Below are positions 34,112 through 41,534 of a stretch of 64,000 nucleotides of DNA, piece by piece (the first letter of the stretch is position 1; every line of letters starts with the position of its first letter). The stretch comes from Caryophanales bacterium (GTDB lineage: Bacteria; Bacillota; Bacilli; Exiguobacteriales; Exiguobacteriaceae). The notes under the pieces were generated by a model. The model made no database searches. It saw only the letters and a program-made list of their open reading frames with translations, and was not told the origin of the DNA. The stretch lies in assembly GCA_902363455.1 (NCBI GenBank), contig CABJAC010000005.1, positions 1-64,000 of the forward strand, in the 5' to 3' direction. Both the position numbers and the translations under genes were made by a program.

Positions 34112-34534
34112 ATGATGGAATTTACACCAGGCGATTTTAAATCTGCTTACACCTATTTTCACCGACAAGCATTAGCCGCTGTCGGAAATGCGAAAGCACA
34201 AGAAGACTTACTGATCCAAGGAGAGCTCGGACTTGCCCGTCTCACAACGGATCTTGCGTCTGAAGAAGAATCGGATATCGAACGGGAAGCGGAACTTGTA
34301 CTTTATTTCCAACTCAAACAGTTACTCGGTATGTTACGGGCTTTGTACAACAAACGTTTTGAAATGCAACCGGAACAGGAACAACTTTTATTAACCGCTG
34401 TTTTGTACTTCACGTCCCCGGTCGACGCCCTGCCTGACGAAAATATTTTAGGGCTGTTCGATGACGCCCAAATCGTAGAGGCCATCTATGAAGAACTGGC
34501 AGCAGATGTCGATCGTTTTCAACATTTGGAATGA
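34112..34534 (+). CDS. DUF1232 (YkvA-like) protein
   Basis: The 140-residue protein ends with the DUF1232 core LLTAVLYFTSPVDALPDENI followed by a GLFDDAQIVEAIYEEL helix, a short hydrophobic hairpin that may associate with the membrane. The N-terminal half is acidic and helical. ATG 34112 or 34115 both suit the AAGGAG site at 34101. Function unknown; the domain occurs in proteins called YkvA. Confidence 0.75.
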   Translation: MMEFTPGDFKSAYTYFHRQALAAVGNAKAQEDLLIQGELGLARLTTDLASEEESDIEREAELVLYFQLKQLLGMLRALYNKRFEMQPEQEQLLLTAVLYFTSPVDALPDENILGLFDDAQIVEAIYEELAADVDRFQHLE

Positions 34535-34556
34535 CAAAATTGAAGGATGCAGACAT

Positions 34557-34598
34557 CAAAAAAGAAGGATTCGATTTTCATCGGACCCTTCTTTTTTC
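34557..34598. terminator. Bidirectional terminator
   Basis: AAAAAAGAAGG-CGAT pairs with ATCG-CCTTCTTTTTT around a 4-base loop, between the DUF1232 gene and the converging channel gene. Confidence 0.88.
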
Positions 34599-34614
34599 TA
34601 TCCTCAACATCTTT

Positions 34615-35451
34615 TTACGCTTTTTGTTTTGAAGCGATATTAACTGTTGCTGCCTGTTCGTTTGATTGATCTACTTCGAGCTTTGATTTATTGAGCCATG
34701 TGTAAACCATACCCATGAACAATGCTCCACCGATGATGTTTCCGAACAGTGCCGGAATCAGGTTATGGATTGCACCGGCAAAGGAAATCGCTTCTGGATG
34801 CGGAACGACTAAAGCCAGTGAGAACAATGCCATGTTCGCAATGACGTGGTCAAAACCAGAAGCAAAGAACACAGCAACCAAAATCATCATCATCATGATT
34901 TGCGCGAGTTCATTTTTCATGTTTTTCGGAATGAAGATCGCCAGACAGACCATCCAGTTACAGAAGATGGCTCGTGTGAAAATCTCCCATGTCGTATGAT
35001 GAATTTTTGTCTCAGACACAGCAAATAACCAGTTTTCCATGCCAAGTTCTTGGATAATTCCTGTTTGCGAAAACAGTAAGGCAAAGGCAAGGCCACCAAG
35101 ACCGTTCCCGATGAAACACAGTGTCCAGACTTTAAACGTATCCATTTTCGAAGTGAACCCTCGCATCGTTGATGTCGTGAAATACATCGTATTCCCTGTA
35201 AAGAGTTCCGCACCGCCGTATACGATCAAGACGAGCGCAACACCAAACGTCAACCCACCGACGAGTGTCGTAACCGGTGATTCATTTAAATAGAGACCGT
35301 TGATTGCTTTAAGTGTAAATATGATGGCAAAACCAATGAAAACGCCGGCTAGCATCGCTCGAACCATATACTCGAGTGGACGCATGTGTAACATTTGCGT
35401 CGATTTGACGGCTTTTTTTCGTAATCCTTCTAATGCTTCTACCTCATTCAT
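34615..35451 (-). CDS. Formate/nitrite transporter (FNT) family channel
   Basis: The 278-residue membrane protein has six helices and FNT signatures: a basic N-terminal helix, IVYGGAELFTGNTMYFTT (the L-F-T-G-N loop of the first half), FCNWMVCLAIFI and FASGFDHVIANMALFSLAL with the central pore histidine in F-x-H-V-I-A-N-M. FNT channels pass formate, nitrite or hydrosulfide as pentamers; the substrate is not readable. Fhs, a formate user, lies 27 kb away and not in an operon. Stand-alone gene. Confidence 0.93.
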   Translation of the reverse strand: MNEVEALEGLRKKAVKSTQMLHMRPLEYMVRAMLAGVFIGFAIIFTLKAINGLYLNESPVTTLVGGLTFGVALVLIVYGGAELFTGNTMYFTTSTMRGFTSKMDTFKVWTLCFIGNGLGGLAFALLFSQTGIIQELGMENWLFAVSETKIHHTTWEIFTRAIFCNWMVCLAIFIPKNMKNELAQIMMMMILVAVFFASGFDHVIANMALFSLALVVPHPEAISFAGAIHNLIPALFGNIIGGALFMGMVYTWLNKSKLEVDQSNEQAATVNIASKQKA

Positions 35452-35637
35452 CGTAGAAACCCCGCTTTCTTTTGTTCAAAACTTCACAATGTCTGTTCAT
35501 TCATTATCATACTTCCATCTTATAAGATGTTCAAGTGATGAATAGACCTTATTTAGCGTTTTATCAAAAGAACGAGATGAAAACGATAACAATGTGTCAA
35601 GTTTGTGAAAAGTGCTTTTTCTTGTTATATACAACTA

Positions 35638-36243
35638 TCATTTGAAGGTTATTTTTAAAGCGCTCTCGAACGTTTGGAAGAAGGCTGCACGTCTTGAATC
35701 TACCAAGACGTAGTCTTCGACGACGACGCGATTAAACCGGTTGGCAGAAGAAGCGGCACGTTCGATATCCGGCGGTGTATAATTTTCGATTTGAGGACGT
35801 TCCACTTCAAATGCCACTTTCACGGACGAATCCCGGTACGTGATTTGAAGTTCAGATAAATCGGATACACTTAAAAATAGTCCCAGTGTATGGTGCATGA
35901 TGACCTTTGACAAGCGGCTCTCTAAAAAAGTCGACGTCTCATTACGAAGTTGCTCTATATTCTTTCCGAGCCAGTCTGTCCGGCTTTGTTCCGTCCCCCC
36001 ATACCGTATCGTTACACGGGTCCCGTCTATGGAAACATTTTCAAGAGCTTCCGAGAACGGCAATTGTCGGACTAATTCTTTCATTGCTGCTGTATTCGAA
36101 ACCGATATTCCAACGTGTCGTGCGATCACAGAACCGTCTTTATAACTTTCTTCTTCCGGTTGCTTTTCATGATGTAACACGAACCAGGAACCTGTCGTCA
36201 GACCCATCCCGACACATAACACAATCAACAGGATTCTTTTCAA
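35638..36243 (-). CDS. Exported or membrane-anchored protein of unknown function
   Basis: The 201-residue product has an N-terminal hydrophobic segment (MKRILLIVLCVGMGLTTGSW) without a lipobox (its Cys at residue 10 is inside the helix) followed by a soluble domain with alternating strands and helices, including IRYGGTEQSRTDWLGKNI and VVVEDYVLVDSRRAAFFQTF. RBS GGGAG. Not recognised. Immediately downstream is open AT-rich sequence with no clear terminator. Confidence 0.65.
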   Translation of the reverse strand: MKRILLIVLCVGMGLTTGSWFVLHHEKQPEEESYKDGSVIARHVGISVSNTAAMKELVRQLPFSEALENVSIDGTRVTIRYGGTEQSRTDWLGKNIEQLRNETSTFLESRLSKVIMHHTLGLFLSVSDLSELQITYRDSSVKVAFEVERPQIENYTPPDIERAASSANRFNRVVVEDYVLVDSRRAAFFQTFESALKITFK

Positions 36244-36360
36244 ACGAATTATCTCCCTTCTTGAAATCCGTTCACTGTATTCTTAATTTTCAAATCAAGG
36301 GTTGAATTAATCTTCATATCAGCGTACTCTTGCAGGCAGATACTTTAACGGAGGAGGAGC

Positions 36361-36393
36361 ATGAGATTTCTCATCAATCACAATGAAAACTAA
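36361..36393 (+). CDS. Ten-codon leader ORF overlapping the yitT start
   Basis: ATG 36361 follows a very strong site (GGAGGAGG, 36350-36358) and encodes MRFLINHNEN before TAA at 36391. The ORF runs across the ATG of the YitT gene (36383) in another frame. The YitT start itself has no ribosome binding site, and upstream in its own frame a stop overlaps this ATG. Translation of YitT is therefore probably coupled to this peptide. Confidence 0.55.
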   Translation: MRFLINHNEN

Positions 36394-37252
36394 TACACAC
36401 ACAAAGAAAAAACGTACAGAAAAAATCGGTTTCCTCTTGGTTGGAACATTGTTGTATTCGCTTTATATCAGTCTTCTGCTATCGCCTAATGATATCGGAT
36501 CCGGCGGAATCATGGGGATCACTCTGATTGCCAAAGAATTGTTTCATACACCAATCGGATTAACACAGTTGGTGCTGAACATCCCACTTTTTTTACTTGG
36601 ATTCCGTTTTTTGAGAAAACGCTTCATGTTTTTGTCCGGTCTCATCGTCGTGGTTTCGTCTTTCCTAATTGACTGGATTCCTACACAAATCGTACCAGAA
36701 TCTTTAAACGATCCACTCGTCGCCTCTATTTTTGCCGGACTGGTTTCCGGACTAGCAATGGCCTTAATTTTTTTCGGCGGCGCTTCGACGGGCGGTCTCG
36801 ATATTCTCGGGAAATTTTTCTATGCACGTTTTCATAATTGGCCGCTCCCTCGTATATTTTTAATGCAGGATTTAGTCATTTATGTTTTAGTTTGGTTCGT
36901 CTTTGACCTAAAGCACGTTATGTACGCCTTAATCATGAGTTTCGTCAGAGCAAAAGCACTTCAGACAGTGTATAGTTTCTATTCTGCTTCCAAGCAATGT
37001 ATCATCATTTGCGAAAAGGCAGATGAGATCAATGAAGTCATCACAAAAGAACTTGGTCGGGGTGTGACGATTCTCGATGCACGCGGTGGGTATTCCAACC
37101 GAACGAAAAAGATGGTCTACGTCGTCGTTCAAAATAACGAAATTCTTCGTCTGCAAGAAATCGTTTCTTCCGTCGAATCCAACGCCTTTGTTACGTTTTC
37201 GGAGATTCATACCGTATTCGGCAATTATAAAGAACATTCCTATTCTTTCTAA
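36383..37252 (+). CDS. YitT family membrane protein (DUF161/DUF2179)
   Basis: The 289-residue protein has five or six helices in the first two thirds, with the SPNDIGSGGIMGI and FFGGASTGGLDILGKF motifs of DUF161, and a cytoplasmic C-terminal DUF2179 domain (CEKADEINEVITKELGRGVT, then VVVQNNEILRLQEIV). YitT-like proteins are membrane proteins of unknown transport role. The basic N-terminus is KKKRTEK. Its start has no ribosome binding site of its own and sits inside the 10-codon ORF at 36361. Confidence 0.9.
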   Translation: MKTNTHTKKKRTEKIGFLLVGTLLYSLYISLLLSPNDIGSGGIMGITLIAKELFHTPIGLTQLVLNIPLFLLGFRFLRKRFMFLSGLIVVVSSFLIDWIPTQIVPESLNDPLVASIFAGLVSGLAMALIFFGGASTGGLDILGKFFYARFHNWPLPRIFLMQDLVIYVLVWFVFDLKHVMYALIMSFVRAKALQTVYSFYSASKQCIIICEKADEINEVITKELGRGVTILDARGGYSNRTKKMVYVVVQNNEILRLQEIVSSVESNAFVTFSEIHTVFGNYKEHSYSF

Positions 37253-37268
37253 AGCTTTTTTCTCATCG

Positions 37269-37303
37269 AACCGTCACTTGCTAGATAAGTGACGGTTTTT
37301 TCT
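37269..37303 (+). terminator. Terminator of the YitT gene
   Basis: AACCGTCACTT pairs with AAGTGACGGTT across a 7-base loop and is followed by a T-run. Confidence 0.93.
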
Positions 37304-37412
37304 TGAGGTGACGTAAATCCAAAAAAGTAATCTCTATTTTTGCATAACTCTTCACTTTTTGGTAAATAGTGGTTAAGCTAAGAGCGTAATGAATTTAAAA
37401 AGGACGGATTGT

Positions 37413-38030
37413 ATGAAGCAGCTTTGGCGTCACCGTGTCATTCTTATTCTGATCGTCAGTCTGTTTGCCTCCATCCCGCTTCTTTACATGTTGAGCGGGT
37501 ATCGAACCATTTCAAAGCTGACACACGAGATGTACACACAAGATGTTCCGATGATTAAACAAGTGGATCAACTGATAGAGCATAACCGTGATCGGGCCAA
37601 TGCCGTTCGGGGATTATTATTGTACGAAGATGAACGTTATATCGAGCAATATTATTTTTCTACTTCAAAAGTTCATGATTTACGCCGTATCTTAAATGCA
37701 TCCGTCCGAACTCCGGGTGCTATTAAAGACTTATTGCTCCGCAACAATGCATGGGAAACAGAAATCGAAAAAGTGTTCACCGTTTACGAGACGGATCATC
37801 CGAAAGCTGCGAAAAGGTTGGCGAAACAAACGACACAAACAACGCAAACCATTTTGGAAGATCTCGCGCAAGTTAAAGATCAATTGTACCGTGACTTGGA
37901 ACGAAAACTTGAGCTGACCAACGAAATGACGGCAGAATATAAGCAGATGTGTCTCAGTTTATCTATTTTGGCTTTTATACTGATTGCGACGGCAATCATC
38001 TTGTTTCACCGGTCAAAACCTGTTTTCTAA
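37413..38030 (+). CDS. Membrane sensor module resembling the 4HB domain of chemoreceptors, no output domain
   Basis: The 205-residue protein has an N-terminal helix (about 8-28), an external all-helical segment of about 145 residues (YRTISKLTHEMYTQDVPMIK, LIEHNRDRANAVRGLLLYED) and a second membrane helix near residues 183-200, then six residues. This is the layout of the four-helix-bundle ligand domain of methyl-accepting proteins, including the R-x-x-x-x-x-L-L-L-Y-E-D turn, but HAMP and signalling domains are absent. ATG 37413 (AAAAGGA 8 bases upstream) is preferred to 37389. It may be a truncated receptor or a modulator of another sensor. Confidence 0.7.
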   Translation: MKQLWRHRVILILIVSLFASIPLLYMLSGYRTISKLTHEMYTQDVPMIKQVDQLIEHNRDRANAVRGLLLYEDERYIEQYYFSTSKVHDLRRILNASVRTPGAIKDLLLRNNAWETEIEKVFTVYETDHPKAAKRLAKQTTQTTQTILEDLAQVKDQLYRDLERKLELTNEMTAEYKQMCLSLSILAFILIATAIILFHRSKPVF

Positions 38031-38067
38031 AAAAACACGCACCGTCCTTCGGACAGATACGTGTTTG
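38030..38067. terminator. Bidirectional terminator
   Basis: AAACACG-C-GTCC pairs with GGAC-G-CGTGTTT with small mismatches, between the sensor gene and the converging regulator gene. Confidence 0.65.
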
Positions 38068-38069
38068 AG

Positions 38070-38447
38070 TCATTCAGTCGATAACGCTTTTCCTTCATTA
38101 ACGTGCTCCATCGCTAAATGAACAAGGGACGAGACATGATGATCATCTAAAGAGTAATAGACAACTTTCCCTTCTTTTCGATACTTGACCAATCCTTGCT
38201 TTAATAAGGTCCGTAAATGATGCGATGCTGTTGCAATCGAACAGTCAACAGAAGCGGAAACATCGCAGACGCACAGCTCCACTTCTACCGTTAAAGCGTA
38301 GGCAATCCGAAGACGGGTCGCATCCGACAGTACTTTAAATAACTTCCCAATGTCTGTTGTAGGAATCGTATCAACGACGTTTCCGATTTCTTCCGCACGT
38401 GCTCGATCAATGGCAATTGTTTCACAGCGGGGTGCCTCCACTACCAT
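38070..38447 (-). CDS. ArsR/SmtB family regulator, CadC-like metal sensor
   Basis: The 125-residue repressor has a winged helix: LFKVLSDATRLRIAYAL, then ELCVCDVSASVDCSIATASHHLRTL as recognition region and a KEGKVVYYSLDDHHV wing. The C-x-C in ELCVCD and an N-terminal cysteine (RCETIA) match the Cd/Pb/Zn site of CadC; the second N-terminal Cys of CadC is replaced by Ala. Residues D and H in LDDHHVSSLVHLAMEH fit the structural zinc site. The start is uncertain among ATG 38447, ATG 38465 and GTG 38441. No metal-exporting ATPase is adjacent. Confidence 0.88.
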   Translation of the reverse strand: MVVEAPRCETIAIDRARAEEIGNVVDTIPTTDIGKLFKVLSDATRLRIAYALTVEVELCVCDVSASVDCSIATASHHLRTLLKQGLVKYRKEGKVVYYSLDDHHVSSLVHLAMEHVNEGKALSTE

Positions 38448-38512
38448 CACCTCTTTCCTTTTCATTGCACCATCGTTTTTAAAGAAATGCAAGGAAATCC
38501 ATTTCAACACAA

Positions 38513-38566
38513 AATCAAAGCCCGATTCTCTATCCAAACGGAGCAGAGAAATCGAGCTTTGATTCT
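38513..38566 (-). terminator. Terminator at the end of the thiamine operon
   Basis: AATCAAAGC-CGATT-CTCT pairs with AGAG-AATCG-GCTTTGATT, followed by TTTTG on the minus strand. It lies 21 bases behind the last gene of the operon. Confidence 0.75.
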
Positions 38567-38586
38567 TTTGTGCATCGGATATATTT

Positions 38587-39030
38587 TTACTTCGTTTTCT
38601 GTCGGTTTCGTCTCGAAACGGCATACAGCAGCCATCCCCCTAAAAAATTTCCGATATCCCAAACAATCCGATTGTTGTCAATCGCACGAACTCCGATATC
38701 GATGATACCGGTACTTTGTAAACGTTCTTGATATCGCGTGCGTAATTGACCGGGTAAGGGCAACCGTAACATCCCCCGGTAAAAAAGATCTAGGTGAGTA
38801 TGCCCCCAAATCTCTGTCGCAATCGAACTGGTTTGAATCAATAAGGATCGTTTATACCTTTGTTGGTATTTGTTTTTTAACAGTACGGCTAATTGGTACG
38901 AATATCGATTGGGAAAAGGAAACAAACTTGCTGCTAAATGATACTTCCCACGATTTTCGACTCGAATGATTTGTGGTTCGATTTTATATCGAATCCACCG
39001 TCCCCGAAATCGAATAGACTGCCACTTCAC
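38587..39030 (-). CDS. Unknown protein encoded at the end of the thiamine operon
   Basis: The 147-residue, strongly basic protein contains KWQSIRFRGRWIRYKIEP, a central QRYKRSLLIQTSSIATEIWGH and a glycine/tryptophan-rich GNFLGGWLLYAV near the end that may insert into or touch the membrane. I do not recognise the family. GTG 39030 has AGAGGTG 8 bases upstream; the frame opens three codons earlier. It starts 20 bases after thiE in the same direction with no terminator between, so it is probably under the same TPP riboswitch. A role in thiamine metabolism or uptake is inference from position only. Confidence 0.65.
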   Translation of the reverse strand: MKWQSIRFRGRWIRYKIEPQIIRVENRGKYHLAASLFPFPNRYSYQLAVLLKNKYQQRYKRSLLIQTSSIATEIWGHTHLDLFYRGMLRLPLPGQLRTRYQERLQSTGIIDIGVRAIDNNRIVWDIGNFLGGWLLYAVSRRNRQKTK

Positions 39031-39050
39031 GTATATCACCTCTCCAGTGA

Positions 39051-39689
39051 TTATACCCTGTCTGAAACGCTCTGATGCACCTGTTTGGCGGCTTCTTTAA
39101 ATTCTCTCGTCGCCCGTTCGACATCCGGTTGGGCAAATAATGCGGAGACGACAGCAAATCCATCCACTGCTGTTCCTACTTCTGAAACATTCTCCAACGT
39201 GATGCCCCCGATCCCGACCAACGGAAGCTCAACCGCTTGCCGGATTGCGTGCAATGTCTCTTTCGACATGAACGTCGCGTCGTTTTTGGTTGCAGTCGGG
39301 AAAAGCGAACCGACCCCAAGGTAGTCCGCCCCGTTTTGTTCGGCCGAGATTGCTTGTTCGACTGTCGAGACAGAGACACCGATTGTAGCGGTCGGCAAGA
39401 GTCGACGGGCTTCAGATAACGGAATGTCTTCCTGCCCGATGTGCAGTCCTGCCTGCACGAGCTGCGCGATATCGATCCGGTCATTGATGATGAGTGGAAC
39501 CCTGTACCGTTCCGTGAGTGCTTTCAGTTGAGTGGCCGCTTCTAGAAATTCCTTTCCGGTGGCTGATTTTTCCCGCAATTGAACGATCGTCGCCCCACCC
39601 TTGATCGCCGACTCCACTGCTTCGACCAGCCGGGGTCTAGATTGAAGACGTGGATCCGTCACAGCATACACTAAGTAATCAGGCTTCAT
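39051..39689 (-). CDS. thiE: Thiamine-phosphate synthase
   Basis: ThiE joins hydroxymethylpyrimidine diphosphate and thiazole phosphate to thiamine phosphate. The 212-residue TIM barrel shows TIVQLREKSATGKEFLEAA, PLIINDRIDIA, GLHIGQEDIP, IGVSVSTVEQA, ADYLGVGSLFPTATK and VGIGGITLENV, all family motifs. It overlaps thiM by 11 bases and is followed by the unknown gene at 38587. The set thiD-thiM-thiE is the salvage and coupling branch; no synthesis genes (thiC, thiG) are here. Confidence 0.96.
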   Translation of the reverse strand: MKPDYLVYAVTDPRLQSRPRLVEAVESAIKGGATIVQLREKSATGKEFLEAATQLKALTERYRVPLIINDRIDIAQLVQAGLHIGQEDIPLSEARRLLPTATIGVSVSTVEQAISAEQNGADYLGVGSLFPTATKNDATFMSKETLHAIRQAVELPLVGIGGITLENVSEVGTAVDGFAVVSALFAQPDVERATREFKEAAKQVHQSVSDRV

Positions 39690-40449
39690 TCAAACGTACC
39701 TCCCGGAGTGTCTCCTCTGTCATCAAGCTGACGGCATTAAACAAACCGGTCCGAAAATCGCCGATTCCCTTTTTCTCGTCCGCCTGCTCCCCGGCCTTTC
39801 CCATCATGTAAGTACCTAAAGCAGCAGCTTCAAAACGTGCATAACTGGCCCCTAACAGCGTCGCAATCAAAGAAGCGGTCATACATCCTGTCCCCGTCAC
39901 CTGACCGAGACGTTTCGTTCCGACATCAAGATGAAGCTCGTGCTGTCCGTCCGTCACGAAGTCAACCGGTCCTGTGACCACGATGACTTGATTGGATTCG
40001 GCTGCAAACGCCCGGACTGCATGAAAATCAAGCGATTCTCCTTCGGCGACGTCGACTCCTTTTGTTGTCGTCGCCTGTCCAAGTAACGTTTTGATTTCTG
40101 AGGCATTTCCTTTAATCACCGTAAATTGAATCTGTTGCATCAGTTCCTTCATAAAATCCGTTCGTAAAGTAGTCGCCCCTGCTCCGACCGGATCCAAAAT
40201 GACCGGTTTTCCTAAACGGTTGGCAGTTTTCCCTGCCAACAATTGCGCCTCGCGCATCGCAGGATTCAGCGTTCCTGTGTTGATCACGACGGCATCGGCG
40301 AGCGCCACCATCTCTTCAACTTCCAACAAATCGTCTGCCATGACAGGAGATCCGCCGAGTGCAAGTGTCATATTGGCACAATCATTAATGGTCACCGTAT
40401 TCGTCAAATGATGGATTAATGGTTTTTTTTCCTCAATGGTTCGTAACAT
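39679..40449 (-). CDS. thiM: Hydroxyethylthiazole kinase
   Basis: ThiM phosphorylates salvaged hydroxyethylthiazole. The 256-residue ribokinase-like enzyme has PLIHHLTNTVTINDCANMTLALGGSP in its first 45 residues, ILDPVGAGAT in the middle and the anion-hole/catalytic VTGTGCMTASLIA toward the end. ATG 40449 has GGAGGG 8 bases upstream and lies 17 bases inside thiD; the frame is open 22 codons further inside thiD without family likeness. Confidence 0.96.
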   Translation of the reverse strand: MLRTIEEKKPLIHHLTNTVTINDCANMTLALGGSPVMADDLLEVEEMVALADAVVINTGTLNPAMREAQLLAGKTANRLGKPVILDPVGAGATTLRTDFMKELMQQIQFTVIKGNASEIKTLLGQATTTKGVDVAEGESLDFHAVRAFAAESNQVIVVTGPVDFVTDGQHELHLDVGTKRLGQVTGTGCMTASLIATLLGASYARFEAAALGTYMMGKAGEQADEKKGIGDFRTGLFNAVSLMTEETLREVRLNEA

Positions 40450-41239
40450 GATTTTCCCTCCAGAATTCATAAAAGTGATGGGTCGGTCCAATCCCGTGAC
40501 CAAGCGCAAAACCATGACGAATCGCTTCCGTCACATACCGCTTGGCATAGGCTACACTGTCGGCGAGCGAATCCCCTAACGCAAGACGTGCTGCAATCGC
40601 AGCTGACAACGTACAGCCTGTCCCGTGTGTATGCAGACGATCTAGACGCTCCTGCTCAAAGAAATGGTGTTGACCTTGTGTGTACAAAAGATCCGTAGCT
40701 TGTTGCCCTTCCAAATGTCCGCCTTTCAGCAAAACGGAATCCACGCGTTGTTTAGACAGCTCGATTGTGGCCTGCCGCATCTCCTCAACCGATTGAACCG
40801 GGTAACCGATCATCCGCTCGATTTCCGGAATATTGGGTGTCACGAGTGTCGCGAGCGGTAACAGTTCCTCCATCAATGCCTGCTTTGCATCCGTCTGCAG
40901 TAAATCATGCCCGCCTTTCGCGACCATGACCGGATCTAAAATGATCGGAACTTGACAGTGCTTGAGTTGTTGCGCGATGACGTGGATGGTTTCTTGATTC
41001 GAGACCATCCCGATTTTGACGGCATCCACACGAATATCTGAAAAAATTGAGGTGAGTTGCGCCTCGACGAGCGCCGGCGACACATCTTCAACCGCCTGGA
41101 CTCCTAACGTATTTTGGGCAGTGATTGCTGTAATGACACTCATACCGTAGACACCAAGGGCGGAGAATGTTTTTAAATCTGCCTGGATTCCCGCTCCACC
41201 ACCGGAATCAGATCCTGCAATCGTCAGTACATGTTTCAT
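40433..41239 (-). CDS. thiD: Hydroxymethylpyrimidine/phosphomethylpyrimidine kinase
   Basis: ThiD phosphorylates hydroxymethylpyrimidine twice, giving the substrate of ThiE. The 268-residue protein begins with [20 protein letters not shown], has [16 protein letters not shown] and ends with the ribokinase motif [19 protein letters not shown]. It is the first gene of the unit and is preceded by a TPP riboswitch and its terminator. The pyridoxal kinase paralogue of Bacilli is similar, but context supports ThiD. Confidence 0.95.
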   Translation of the reverse strand: MKHVLTIAGSDSGGGAGIQADLKTFSALGVYGMSVITAITAQNTLGVQAVEDVSPALVEAQLTSIFSDIRVDAVKIGMVSNQETIHVIAQQLKHCQVPIILDPVMVAKGGHDLLQTDAKQALMEELLPLATLVTPNIPEIERMIGYPVQSVEEMRQATIELSKQRVDSVLLKGGHLEGQQATDLLYTQGQHHFFEQERLDRLHTHGTGCTLSAAIAARLALGDSLADSVAYAKRYVTEAIRHGFALGHGIGPTHHFYEFWRENHVTNH

Positions 41240-41287
41240 ATCGCTTCCTCACTTTCGTGTGAGCAAATCTAAGGAAAGAAAACAGAC

Positions 41288-41327
41288 GACAAAAAGCGCC
41301 GTCCGCTGTAAAAAAGCAGACGACGCC
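41288..41327 (-). terminator. Riboswitch-controlled terminator before thiD
   Basis: GGCGTCGTCTGC pairs with GCGGACGGCGC and is followed by TTTTT on the minus strand. It lies between the TPP aptamer and the thiD start and is the probable expression platform. Confidence 0.85.
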
Positions 41328-41369
41328 ATGAATAACCGCTCAGACGGTTGAATCTTCCATGTCTTCGAT

Positions 41370-41466
41370 CTCAACTTTCCTACGCTGGTATTATCCAGTT
41401 CAGGTGACAGGGTCGAAAACAGAATGGTTTTCCTCTCAGCCGGACTCCTCCAGCTCCCCTAGTTGC
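41370..41466 (-). promoter_or_regulatory. TPP riboswitch (THI box)
   Basis: On the minus strand the conserved blocks appear in order: ACTAGGGGAGC, GGCTGAGAGG, GACCCT, ACCTGAACTGGATAATACCA and GCGTAGGAAAGT. This is the thiamine pyrophosphate aptamer; ligand binding should favour the downstream terminator and shut off thiD-thiM-thiE and the gene behind them. Confidence 0.97.
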
Positions 41467-41504
41467 TCTTAAATTAAATTCTTTACCACTGTAGCACAGC
41501 CCTC

Positions 41505-41534
41505 AAAAAAAAACGAGCCACAGCTCGTTTTTAT
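41505..41534 (-). terminator. Terminator of the downstream M23 peptidase gene
   Basis: ACGAGC pairs with GCTCGT across a 4-base loop and is followed by nine T on the minus strand. The structure overlaps the stop codon of the gene. Confidence 0.75.
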
